From Metellina segmentata (taxonomy: Eukaryota; Arthropoda; Arachnida; Araneae; Tetragnathidae), in contig OX375873.1 in the NCBI GenBank assembly GCA_947359465.1, positions 91,223,978-91,287,977 of the forward strand: a stretch of DNA of 64,000 nt. Direction: 5' to 3'. Under the pieces are notes generated by a model. It was not told the DNA's origin. It was given only the letters and a program-made list of their open reading frames with translations, and did no database searches. Position numbers and translations under genes: made by a program. Positions 22,609 to 36,500 of the stretch are shown in pieces; position 1 is the first letter of the stretch; every line of letters begins with the position of its first letter.

Positions 22609-22628
22609 ATATATATATATATATATAT
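22609..22628. repeat. (AT)n tract, right flank of the inverted-repeat element
   Basis: About ten AT units immediately after the right terminal GACCC. Confidence 0.85.
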
Positions 22629-22739
22629 CCACATCCTTTTTTCTTTTAAGGTTAGATTTCTTCTTGGGAAACACAGTAGGCGAGTTTCTATGTTTTTTGA
22701 CTTATCATGTTTCACTAGTAAGCTGACAATATGTAACAA

Positions 22740-24589
22740 ATCTCAAATATCTTTTTTAATAGTAAGACACGTCAAGTACTACCACAGAAGAGGTAAAGGT
22801 CAACAATGATGTTGGAACCATAATTTTGTTTCATTTGCACTGAAAATCTGAAAATATCCCTTTTAGAATAAAACTAAAAATATCCATTGAAGTGAAAAAT
22901 TTAAAGTTTAATTAAAGCAAATTGCAAAAGTTTTATGAACTGATTAAATTTACAAGAGAATGACGCAATCTCATTTAATACTCAAAAATTGGTAGGTAGC
23001 GGATGAACTGAGTACTAAGTAGTGGCATGAGGCAGAATCTACCAAGTAATAGGTCTATTACTATTCATTCATTAATTTTGTCAATGTCAAGATCTCAGAT
23101 GGTTGCTTGGGAAATGCCCATGCTTATTTTCTATTTCAATGTGGGAGAGACCTTAGAAAAAATAATTAACTTTTTCAGATTCTACCCAGGATAATTTGAT
23201 ATGGACTTTTTTTTCAGAAGCAGACTCACTTTTCATTAAGTTTTGACAGCCAAATAAGTGTCACAGATTTGTGTTGATGTGAGGAGTGTGGCTTTTACTT
23301 TATAAACTACGATGTTCCAGCTTTTCTCAATTTCATGCAATGAAGGCATTAGTCATTTTTTTTATTTATAATTATTTTCGATTGGCAAAACCAGAGCAAT
23401 AACTCTTTCTACTGTTTTACTTGTCTACAAGGCGTAATATACTAAAAAGATTGTAACATATTCCACAGGCATATCGGACTTTCTGGAGAAAAGTGACGTA
23501 ACTCAAGGATTTTACTTTAGAAACTAACAAACGGGCTTATAAAACACAGACAAAACAGAGAAATCTAATAATGAAATATTATTATGAAATTGGCTACTAA
23601 TGGCAAATGCTACCAGCAATATGGTAAAAACTTAGTCATGAGGACGTGTCAGAAATGCAAGTTGAATAAAACATTTACGAATTACCTGGACAGTAGTTCA
23701 GCAAAGATTTTACTTATTTATCTACGTAACCTGAACATGGGTATCGACGTATCAATCGAAAAAAATTACTGTACATCGAATCCATAGTTAAGAGTAAAAA
23801 TTCGATCCTTTGATAAAATCAGTTTTCTGTACTGAAATTCTTATTGAGTGAAGCTGAATCGTTCTACTAAAAACTAATTTCATAACTTTACAAACTCCGA
23901 ATACTCAAAAACACATTACGTGTGATATTTACCTCAACAAAAACTGTAATTCAAAACAACAGTCATGTCACTGTTGATGAAAGCTTTGATAAACCAGAAT
24001 CGAACTGTTTCCTTCCCTTAAACTATGTTTTATGAGTTTTATTACACGAAAAGTAATTCTATGGACATCAATCAAACATCAAACGATCAGCCAACCGCTA
24101 ATCCGAAACAAAGTAAACATCATCACAATCTTTCGAATGGTCACAGTTAAAATATCAAAGAAACAGCTTTAAAAACAATTACGGAACAGTTAAAAGTATA
24201 CACATTTTTAAACGAAAAAATGATGAGATTTATTTCAAGTATTTAAATTACGTATATTTTTGAAGCATCATAAAATTAGAATCGCAAACAATCACGCAAT
24301 AAAATATATAATAGCAAATTTAAAATTTTCAGAGAATTTCAGCTCAACTCAGCATTTTGTTAGCAGAACGAAAGAAATCGAATTCGGAAAAGTTTCTTGA
24401 TGAGTTATGCGGAAGAGAGCGAATTGGTTCTGTCATCTTTTTAGAACAGCTGCTTGTGCATGGCACAATCAGTGCGTGCTTTACGGTCTAAGGAAATGCT
24501 GACATGATTAGACTATCACTTTTACCGCTTTCCGCATTATTTCTTAATCCGAATAAAATTTATTTCTGTATATCTGTCACTGTGTGAAG
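22740..24589. promoter_or_regulatory. Divergent 5' region of RABAC1 and DNAJC1
   Basis: RABAC1 runs left and DNAJC1 runs right, so their promoters must both lie in 19410-24589, probably close to 24590. The RABAC1 leader exon was not located. A minus-strand ATG at about 24436 opens 30 codons (MTEPIRSLPHNSS) but has no donor in the phase needed for the 19409 exon. No TATA box or initiator could be assigned with confidence. Short open frames here look random. Confidence 0.4.
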
Positions 24590-27500
24590 ATGGTTTTCGT
24601 AACTCCTCTACTGTTTCTATGTTTCTTGCATCTTGGGAACTGTTGGACCACAGAAGATCTTGAACTTTTTGATTTAGTTGAAAGTACTCCTCAAACGTTT
24701 TATCAAGTTTTAGGTGTTGACGAGGTAATATACCCTATTCGAAAATTTTTATATCAATTCTAATTTAGAATGATTTAAGTGGGACGTATGTTTATATATG
24801 GTTTTTAAATTCGTATAAATACATTGATTTATATAAGATGTGTGAATCCAAATGATTTAATCATTTTTTCGTGATAAACAATTTTGCGATGTGGCAAATC
24901 ATCTCGTCCATCATCAAGTGTTTCATACAGTTCATTTGAATTTGATTTCTACACATTCATACGTAACGTATTTGTGTAGAATGGGTCAAATGGAAACAAA
25001 ATTATCCTACATATTGAACAAATTTTAGCATTCTTATTGTATCATATGGCAACCTTCAGAGTTGAACTTTGAATTATCCACAATTCTATTCCATTTTGGC
25101 TGAATGTCTCTTGTGATCACTGATCCTAAGATATTCAGGTATACATCCATGCTATTTGTAGAACAAAATTTTGAACCAACTACACAAAATAAATTTGGTA
25201 CTATCTTAATACTTTCATTTTTGCAGTTCATTTCATTCAATGATTCTAAGCACAACATATGTTCCATTCTCATCTTGTAGAAAATCAAAGCTGTAATTTG
25301 CTATGAAAATGGTTTCAATTATTTTACTGCTTGCATTACAGAATGATTAATGGGTTTACACATTAAATTTCATGATTATCAGTTGAAAAGCAATGGATGA
25401 TCTAATTAAGATTTATCTATGTAGGGCTCCACTATTAAATCCTTCAAAGAATATAGCACAGTCAGTTTGATCTCTGCTAGCAACGTATGTGTTTTACGTG
25501 ACACAGGTTTGATTCCTGTAACATACCCTGCATGTGTTTTTCTGTATCAAAACTTTCCTGTGCATATATATTATTTGATATGTGTCTTGTGTTTGGCTCA
25601 ATATGGCACTTGTGCCATATTACCCTAACCTTGTAAAATTGGCAGGATGCATTTCTGGTGCAATCATTCAAGGTTATGTCATAACATAGTATTTGTATTT
25701 TTCTGAGTTAATAAGTTTCAATTTTTCTTAGAGACTGGCACCGTATTGCAGACCCTAGTTTGGAAAAACTTTAGATGTCTTAAACATGGTTTTGAATGGC
25801 ATTAACATTGCTTTAGTTGACAATCATTGCTTTAAATATTTTGATTAACAACTTGAACCTTTATGAGTAAACTGGGATCTTGTTTCCTATTGTTGAGACT
25901 GAAGAAAACCTCTCTACTTTAGCTCCCATTTTTTCTGGCATTAATTTACATACCCACAGAAAAATTTTATTTTCAGATTTTTACTTGCCTTTAGAAGCTG
26001 GCAGATAAGTAATTAATTTTCTAAAAACAAAGCTATAGTTAAAAATTGCTACAGGAAAAATTTAGCAAAAGTTCATCTAAAATTAGACTAAACTGAGGCG
26101 ATACTAAAAAGTTAAAAACTGACCAAGTTGCCCCAAAAATCTTAAAAATGACCTAGATATGAAAACATTAAAAATAACCTAAAAAGCTATATTTTTAGAA
26201 GTGAAGGATTCCACACTGTCTTTTCATGTGTATTGTGTTATTGCTACAAAGAGCTAAGTAAAAGATGTGTAGACAAAATCTAGGCTCGGCTTCTGTTGAT
26301 ACTGGACTTATGGGAGAAATCTGAGATAAAAAAAATGGTTTGATTTTAGCATTTTAATTTTTTGTCACTGATGCCAAATGGTAATGATTATCATTGCTGA
26401 AGAAATGGGTATTTGGTCACCACACCATTTAATAAATTTTAGCCACTAAGAATAAAATTTCATGGAAAAAGTAGTCATCTTTATGCTTATGACTTCTATC
26501 ACTGGATATTATGTTTAGGTGTAACACTATATATGTAATGACTATATTACTAACAGCATTTTTTCTGTTTGAACACTTCATAGTGATGCAGTCAAAAACT
26601 CAAAGTCCCAAGCCATGTTGAATGAATGTTTATATGTAAATGGAAATACTCTATCATTTCATTTTATTACTCACATTTAATCATCTGAGGATGGTTCAAA
26701 ATTGAGGTATCCTCAGATATTTCCTTTCGTGATTGATCCTGGAGAATCGGTAATTAAATTACCTACTTTATGGGTGTAGCAGTTGGCATTCGGAAAATCC
26801 CATTTTGAGATCAAATATGGGTTTAAAGTTTTCATGACTGAAAATGCATAGCATTCTGTTAAGCACTTCTGCCATCTAGTACTTTAGTATTGAAAAAAGG
26901 ATTTGATAATTTTCTGGAAATAATGTGTAGTTTTCCCACATTGAAATGTGTACTTACTCCAATAATCATTTTTTGTATTGTACCACCATTACACCACATG
27001 AGAATTATGTTAAAAGAAAGGATAAAAAATTACCATATTTTCTTTTTGAAGTAATTTATTTATCTCCAAAATTCTATTAAATACAAGTAGGTATAATAGG
27101 CAAGGATTGTTTAATTTAAATATTTTATTTTATGCATGGTCTATAGACATGCTGTATTCATCAATCATTTCTAAAAATTCAAGTTAAAATTCCTTTGTAA
27201 GATTAGTAGGTACTGCATCTGTAAAATATTTTGTCTCAGGAAATGTGAAAAAATTCCTAATTAACTTTATTCAAATTGATTTATGATAGACTGCAAGAAG
27301 AAATTATAAAAAACCTTTTTTTAATTGACAAAAACTTAAAAATAAAAAAAAAAGCCTTAGGTTGCCAAAGCCTGAGGAATATTGTGAATGACCAGTTTCT
27401 TGTTATTTTGAATATGAAAAAGAGACAAACATAAGTTCATATTATCTTGGGTAGTTAAGGAAAAGTATAGTAAAGTAGTGACTTATTTTTGACATTTTTT

Positions 27501-30500
27501 TATTTTATGACATTATTTTTCTCCTTAAAATCACTTAAATAAAAGTTCAAAATAGTGCTACTGCTTCAATTTTAAAACAACATGTAGAAATACATTTCTT
27601 GTATATAGCTCAAATATTTTTATTTTATAAAGTAATAAATTATAAAAGTAAAAACTGCTACAATCATAATAGCTTGTAGAACGAAGTACTGTGATATAAT
27701 ACCATTATTAAAATATTGTGAAAAGCATTTTGTGCAATGTTTAATAAGAGAAGTATACATTTTTTTGTTATTGAACCTTTTTAATGATGTCATTAGATGC
27801 TGCTTGCTTTCCTTTTCACATATTTAGCTTTAATTGCTTTGTTCAGAAAGACTGAATAAATATATGTATTGATATTGGAAAAAATAAGTTTGGGAAAGCA
27901 TGATTTATTAGACTGTTCTATTTGATCATATGACCCTGATATTTACTTAGTTCTCTTTCCCGTTATGCAATCAGAATTTAAATAGATACTGTTGGAACTT
28001 ATTTGTTCTTAACAAATGTTTTTTAGGCTTTATTATTTCTTCAGATATAAATTGTTCTGTACTAGAATACAGTATTAATTATTTTTTATCCCTTTAGTTT
28101 GGAATGGAATGCAGAATTTAATTTTTTTTAAATATGTATAAGTGGCATTGACTTGAAATTTTTACTGTTTTGGATTGCAATGTTTTAAAGCACAAATCAA
28201 GCATGGTGTTTGATAGAACCTCAATTTTAACTGATTTGTCACAGTGTTCTGCAATTTCACATGATTTGTTCATTCCTTGAAAATGGTTATTTGGGATTTT
28301 GAAACATTTGGGTCCTGAAAAGTGCTTATTAGGACTTTATGGCACTTATTAAAAAAAAAATCAAAATTTAACTCTGTTTTACAGTTTTTCAGTCAGCTAC
28401 TGTGGCAGCTACCTGCCAACTTTTCCAGATTTCCTAATTTTCCTGTGTTTAGTATTGCTTACTCAAACACGTCAAATATTAGGAAGCCGCTAACGTTGCT
28501 TTTATGTACTATTAATATTAAGCTATCATTATACGAGTTGTAAAGTACAAACTTCAGCCAAGTAGAAAAAACAGCATGGAGTAGATTTATATTTTGGTAT
28601 AAAATACTTTCTTATGTGGCAAGTATTGCAAAGTTGGCACTTTTAAACTTTTTATCCAAATATTGTTAGAATTTTTTTTTTAGGAATTGGGTACTCGCAT
28701 ATAAAATGTTTTTTAATTTAAATTAGATCCAGGAAATGTATTTTGAAAAATTAATGAAAATAATTCTACCAGAATCATTAAAGCTAATGTTGAGTCTTAT
28801 TGTAGTGTAAATAAAGTATATTTTAAAGAATTCTTTTTTAGTTTTAAACTTTCCCTTAACACTGAATTCTTTGAATAAGTAAGTTCTTTCCTTGGGTCCT
28901 GGAAAATTCTTAAGCGATTTGAAAGATCATTGCTCTTAGTTCTAGCCATATAATTTCTGTTATAAAAACTCAATTTTCAAAATGATAAAAAAAAATTTAA
29001 TTAGTTATGGAATAGAGATAAGATCATAACAAGAAAGGTTTTTGCATATTTTTCAGCATGACTGAAATTATTTAAAGCTCTCCTTTATAAAAATATTTTT
29101 TCATGTTATGCAAAATAATATTTTCTCAGGTTTGGGGCCATTTTATTATTTGAATTCGTAAGTATTATTTCACATAACTTCAGATTTCCATTTCTGTGCT
29201 GTTTGGTATGAAATTCTCCAATTCCAGATTGTCCCCTCTTGGGGGATGAACGTTAAAGGTTAATATAGTAGTTTACATAATACATATAAAATGGAATTAG
29301 CAACAGATTTGATTTGTAAAGGTACACCAATCAAATATAATTTATGCTTAGATAAATTTCAATTCAGTAATAACCTGATATTGTAGTTATATAGTTAATG
29401 ATATATTTGTCTATTAATTTTTTCATGCAAAAAATGTTTTCATAGACTTGTTTTTACTAGCTAATTTGTGTCACATATGTAGTGAAATAGAAAATTTTCA
29501 GTTTAGTAAAAGTTTTGTTTCAAACTGATGCAAAATCTACGAGTTTTATGTTTTAAAATATTGTTCAGAATTGTTCTGATTACTTTACAGAAAGCATCTG
29601 CAAGTGATATAAAAAAAGCATACAGAAAATTATCCACTGTTCTCCATCCAGACAGAAATAAGAATGAAAATGCTGAAGAAGAATTTAGAAGGGTAAGTTA
29701 AAGGAATCAGTTAATTAATAATTTTTTTGTAGTTTAAATTGACTAATATCAAAATATGAAATGACATTCAAAGAATTTGTTTTAATAATAAAGATGTTTG
29801 ACATTAAAGTGGGTTAGTGCAGAGTCCAAATTTAAAAGTATAGATTGTTGAATTTAACCATAATTTTTGGTTTATTTACTGGTGCTTAAATTGATTATGC
29901 CCAAGCAAAATCAAATTTTTTCCGAATTACCCAATGTATCCCTTTTGTATATGAAGAATAAATACTTAATTTTGTGAATTTTAAAGAATAATTGAGTGTT
30001 ATTAAATTTTAGGTCGCAGCAGTTGCCGATGTGTTACGAAATGATGAAAAAAGAAAAACGTAAGTTTATGTATTTGTCAAAGGTTATGTGGCTTTTTAAT
30101 CACAATCCAACCATTTTAAAATTATCCTGGTAATTTAAGTTTCCAGACATTCCGTATTTTTTAAAAGATAAATTGCTAATGTTTCTCATAGTACAAGTTA
30201 AGTGTCCTTGCTTTACTGTTCTACAATGTATTTGACATGATGTAACTGATTGCTAAATTAGTTTTTTTGCCATTGTTTGCATTAGTCTCACTTTAGTTGG
30301 GTATTTACAGCAGTTATACAATCTCATTATAGGCTAGTTCCATGCGTGACTCACACTACAAGTGAGCTAAACTTAAATCTTAAAGCTACCATAAAAAAAA
30401 TTTATATTACAATAAAATGAGATTTGCAACTTGTTTTACTTTAGTAAAGGTTTAATTTATATATATTAGCTACTAAATTTCATTTATCTTACTGGGTGTT

Positions 30501-33500
30501 CTCTGTACATGGGGAAAACTGAGCTGTGACTCACACTACATGAAAGGGAAGTGATACTTTGATTAAGTACAAAAACTCTTGTTTCTTTCTCTGTTGATTA
30601 TCAAAAAATTTTGTTTTAAAATTATTGTTACTTCAAACAATTGTACTTTAATAGCATATTATTAATAGATTAATTAAATATATAATTAATGTATAACATG
30701 ACATTTTGTTTGTGACTCACACTACATGGCAAATGTGACCCACACTACACTTCACAAAAACATTTTTATCGACAATTGAAACAGTAAGAAAACATACATT
30801 AGAAACATTTTTATTGACTATTGAAACACTAAGAAAACATACATTAGAAACATTTTTCTTAATCTTGCATAGTAAAATATAGAAAACATATTATCCCATG
30901 TTTAAGTCATTGAACTTAAAATTTAAAAATGGATAGTGCATTCGTTTATCAAATGCTGGTTCAGGGAGTCTATTTACTGAATGATCACTAAAATCGATTT
31001 CAGATATGTCCTCAGTTTTAGGCCAAGAAAATTTTAAAGTGTCTTTATCAAAGCGCAAAAATTGAATTATGAGTGTGATTGATATGAACGCACTTTCTTC
31101 CAAGTGGATATAAACTACTTTTGACTCCGGGTATTGCCAAATTCTAAAACATAAATTTTGTGTCCACTTTAGAATACAAAAGTTTGACCTATTAAGTACA
31201 TAATTTTTTAGAACAAAATGAATGAAAATCTAATTTCAAAATTCTGTGTTATGGTGTACTTTGGCATGGAATTAGCCTATAGTCAATCTCAAGAATAAAA
31301 ATTTGTGGTGTAGGAAACTTGCAGATGTCCATTAAGTTCTCTCTCAGATTCATAATTAATGGAACTTTTGATTTGAAAAGTAAAAAAACAAAATATGAAA
31401 CTAATGCTCGAGTATTTCAGTAGTACATTGTTTGTCTTGGAAAATCTTCTATTAGAGTAACAGATTTTATTTTTGTGATCGTTTTCTCAATGATGGTCAA
31501 AAAATGGCATTTGGAAATCTATTATATGGCTATGATTATGAGTTGTAGAGAGCAGTATTGCAATTGGCACTGATGGTTTGCTTTGTTCAATAGTTGACTT
31601 TGAAGAATCAAAAGCAAAAAATTAAATCTTGATATTCTTCGAGAACATTCGTATGTTCATAAGATATGTATGTGTAGGAGAAACATGAATATCTCCTTGT
31701 GATTAAAAAAAAATAGTTTAAATGATATAAAAGTTGAATAAATTAAAAAAAATTTGTTTAAAAATACCATTTATATGCATTGCAAATCATTTAATGACTG
31801 CAGATTCCTGAAAAAACTGAATAAATTATAAGAATTCCTTGAATTTGAAGTTCAGAGATTCATATTATATTGCCAAACAATAAGTGAGTTTATTTTACCA
31901 AAAATACTTTTAAATGGCTGGTTGATAGTAGACATTAGAAAATAAGTTCCACTCTATACCAAACAAATTTTCTTCACGAAAATTTCGCAAATATTTAAAA
32001 TTGCAATTTATATTCACAAAACACTAGTTAATTATCGAGAAACAATAAATGGAAAAAGGTGAATGTTACACAATTTCATAATATTTTAATGCATAAAAAA
32101 CTAAACAGAAATTTGAGTAGCAATAATTTTTTCTTATGAAAATTCTGTTAAGGTGCAGAAAATCTGGTGGCCAGATAATCTAAATAAAGTGACAAGATTT
32201 AAAAGCCACTTAAAAGGGATACAGCATAAATATTGTAACTATGTTACAAAGTTAAAAGGCTGATTGCATAGACATACTCTTAACTTGAGACTGTTGTGTC
32301 ATTGCATATATACCTCTATCAAAATTATTTGTAATACTGTCATTATTGGATAAATTCCTTGAATAAGGATATTTAATTTTTGTTTATAAAATGGGGGACA
32401 TTTTACTTTCTTTATAGATATGATCTTGTCCTCAAAATGGGTTTACCCGATTGGCGAGCTCCAATATATTACTACAGACGAGTCAGAAATATGGGTCTGT
32501 TTGAACTGGCTATATTCCTATTTTGCTTAGCTACTTTCTTTCAATACATTTATGCATGGACTGCTTACTGGGAAAAGAAGTATGAAATTGTAAGTATTTA
32601 GATTTTCAATTATTTGTTTATGCATGTGCAATTGTTGAATACAATTACTAATTGATAATAATTAGTAATTGAATTAATATTGCAATTTATACTAAAGAAA
32701 TTGTTCTTTAAACTGTTTTAAGATTGCTAGATTCATGGTTGTGTATTAGATAAAAAACGATTTTATGTTTGTGACAAAAGTGTAAAAAATGATGTAAAGT
32801 AATGTCAAACAAGAGTAGCTAGAAAGTATGAAGTTGAAATTAGTAATTTCATAATGGAAAAGTATTACCAAAATAATTGTTTTGCTCAAGTTTGATATGT
32901 ACAGTTATAATTAAATCTGCACATCATTTTTTTATCTAAAATTTTTCCATATTTTGGGTAAAGTGAATCTAATTTTACAGTTTGTAATTATTCACTTAAA
33001 ATAATTTTGTTTACAACATAAAAAGTGATTTTATATTACGAATGGCACATACAGTGAAACTCAGGTTCGTGACTGATTCTTTAAATGGTTTAAAAGAATA
33101 AACAGATAACAGAAAGACTTTTACATACAATACCCCCACATGCATTGCATATCTACTATTATAAAATGAGGCTCGTGTTTTGAGTGTTTGCCCTGTCATG
33201 ACGAATATATGGCGCTCACAATAATGAAATTTTGCACACTGGTAGTCCAAATTTTTGGGAATTTTATAGTCCAGCCGGAATTTTAAAATGAATTTAATGA
33301 AATTTAATTATTGTTTTCTTTGGAATGGCAACAGCATAAAGGTATTGTGATATCTGGCCGCTGTTAGTGATTAATTTAGGAGAGTTCTTGGCGACTAACC
33401 TCCCTGCGAGGAAGGGGTGCCATTGAGAAAATTGCATTCAGATACTGGCCTTGGCTGAGAGAGGTTGCTTTTGTTTTTGAGGTGCGATGTACTGCACCGG

Positions 33501-36500
33501 ATGAAATTATGTTAGTTTTTGTATGTGCTTTTATCGTTTAATTAAATTGTTATTTTTATAATCTTGTGCTTGGTTATTGAAGGAGAAGAACATCACAGGT
33601 ATGACAGATTCTAAATTTATTTTTTCTGTTTTCATTTTGCACAGAGGAATTATTTTGCAACAGACAATAAAAAACAAAGTTTAAACTTTAGTTATGTAGT
33701 TCTTTTTTCTATCTCCTAAACCATTAAATATGGTATAAAAACTTCAATGGATTTGAAATCTGCGTAAAATTTCACACTAGTTCAATACCTAAATGTATGA
33801 TTTTCTTTAAAAAAATAAAATTTTCAGATTAATTATCTTTTATATTTTTGCAAGAGAATGTGACGTCACTAACATTCAGGTTCCAAAAATAAACAGAGTA
33901 CATATCCAGACGTCTAAGGCCGAGTTCACATGAGGCGTTTCAATGCGCGTATGGCGAGGCTAGCAACGTCCCGCCATTAAATTATGTTATTCTTCTAATT
34001 CAAGTATCTATGTGACCTTAAGAGCGGGACCCCAATAGCCTCATGTGAACAGGGCCGTACGATTTCAGCGAAAGAAAGCAAAGAAAATAAAAACATTTTG
34101 GCTGGCATTATTTAGTTGTTTTTTTGTAACATCGGGATCGTTAAAAATAGATTGAAAATGTCAACGAATTTTGAAATCTGCGGAAAATTTGACACCAGAT
34201 AGATAAAGTTAATACATTTGATTTTCTTTTAATAAATAATGTTTCAAATAAATATATTTTTTGGTTTGTGAAGCAAACCAACACCATGGGCAATGTGACT
34301 CACAAAAAGAACTATCACAGGCAACGCCCATTTATGACTTATGATTTGTAAGGGGGTGACTCTGAAGAGTGCCGGCACTGGGATTAATAGTCTATTGTAC
34401 TGAAACCCCTACTGATCCACTAAAGACCGATTGCCAAAATAAATTTCAGCATGTACCTGATTGGAATGTTTGACAGTTCCCAGGGTACGATACAGTGGTA
34501 TCCCAGATATTCAAATCGTTGTGCAGAGTAATGGTCACATTCACATAGAACGTGTACAGAACTTTCCTCTACCATCCAACAACCTCTACATAATGGGTCA
34601 TCTTATAACACCCATAATGTTGAGGTGTCTATTCAGGGTACAGTGGCCAGTTAGGAGGCCAAAAGCTATCCTGATTTCTTTCCTACCTAAATTCAGCAGC
34701 TCCCTTGATCTATCCCAAGGAGACTGCTGATTGAGCTCTTTGGCTTGTCTTTGATTATTAGATTGAAGACATGTATGGTAGGACTCAGCAAGGAGCAAAT
34801 CCCTTATAGTCCCTCTAACCACATTGTGAGGCAGACCCAAAACAGGCTCTGGTCCAATAAATGGTGTTTCAGACCCATGTTTTGCTAATTGGTCTGCTGT
34901 TTCATTAACTTCAATGCCATAGTGACCAGGGACCCAGACAAGAGAGACCTTGTTTCTTTCAGCCAGGTCTTCAAGCACATTGTGATATTCCCACACTGCT
35001 TTTGAGGAGAAGCAGTGACTTTGCAAAGCCTTTAGGGCTGCCTGGCTGTCAGAGGAGATTTTTATAACCCTCTTAACTACACCTTTATTGAGGCAGTTGT
35101 AAGTACAAGCAGAGATCGCCAGAACCTCAGCCTGATATTCAATGGCCAGCTTACCCAAAGAGAAAGATAGCCTTATTTTTCGATTAGGACAGAAGGCACC
35201 TGAACCAGTGCCATGAAATGTTTTTGAACCATCTGTGTACCAAATTTCATAACCCCTACTGATCAGACGAATCTCCATTCTTCTCTGGTCAGAAAGATGT
35301 TATATTTGGCTTTAAAGCAAAATTGCTTTAACATCCAGTCAGATCTCATTAATAGATGGGGATGCTCCTTCACCTGCGAATCGACATTTTTGAAAGCAGG
35401 CATTTCATAGGATGACTTTCATAGTCCCATGAGTTTGAGGTGTTGTGGGCATGAAATTGCCTCTAGTTCCACTTGTTTACACAGTGGTAGAAGCCCCAGA
35501 AGCAGTTCCAGACTATGTGAGGGAGTAGTTTGCATTGCACTAGTAATTGCACTGGTCACCATTCTTTGTAGACTAATGAGTTCTTTCTTCACTGTGTCAT
35601 TACGGGTTCTATTCCACCAAGCGATGGCGCCATAGGATATCATCGGAACAATAATCCCGGTATATATCCAATGCGCCATTTTCTGTGTTAGACCCCAATT
35701 ATTACCAATGGCACATCTACAAGCCCAAAACACTCTTTTGGCCTTGCTCATGCAGTACTAGAGATGCAAGCTCCATGTCAAGGTCTTATCAAAGATTACT
35801 CCTAGATATTTAACCTCATCTGAGTATGCAAGTGGTGTTCCAAAGAATTTTATAGAGTGCATATCTCATAAGGTTTTCCATGACTCCTGTTAAAGTTTCC
35901 TTATGGCCTTGTTATAGTTGGTGAGTGCCTCTATGTATCTTGACCACTCACCTGTTTTTTTAGCTCTGTTAAAGAGCCTTCTGCAGTTCTTTTTAAGACC
36001 ACAGAGACTTTTATTCCACCAAGGAACTCACCTTGGTAAGCTTGTGGTGACTGCCTTACAATTTGACTGGTAGGACTGGAGGATGGACTGCTGCACAGAG
36101 TCAACAGCCAATTCCAAGTCTACCAGTGAGGGAAAGTTGTGACTCCTATCCTCTAAGAGGAGGCGAAGGTCCTCCCTATAGAAATCCCATTTTGTATGCC
36201 TGGGATTTCTTTGATCCTGCTGAATATTCATAGCAGGACCTGTTAAAGACATTTGGATCTGTCTATGGTCTGATAGTGTGGTACAGTCAGACACATGCCA
36301 GTCCTTTATGCAGTTAACTGCTTTAGCATTACAGAAGGTGATGTCAATGACTTCACTTCTGTTGCTGTTGACAAATGTCGGTTTGTTACCTGTATTGAGG
36401 ATAAAAAGGTCATTAGATAAGAAAAATTCTATTAGTTCCTCACCTCTTTTGTTGCAGTTGGAACTGCCCCAAATGGTGTGGTGTGCATTTGTGTCACATC

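Noticed and set aside
24369..24436. Minus-strand ATG frame (MTEPIRSLPHNSS) as the RABAC1 first coding exon
   Set aside because: No donor in the phase needed to join the exon at 19409 was found; only weak GTTGAG or GTTCTG sites exist.
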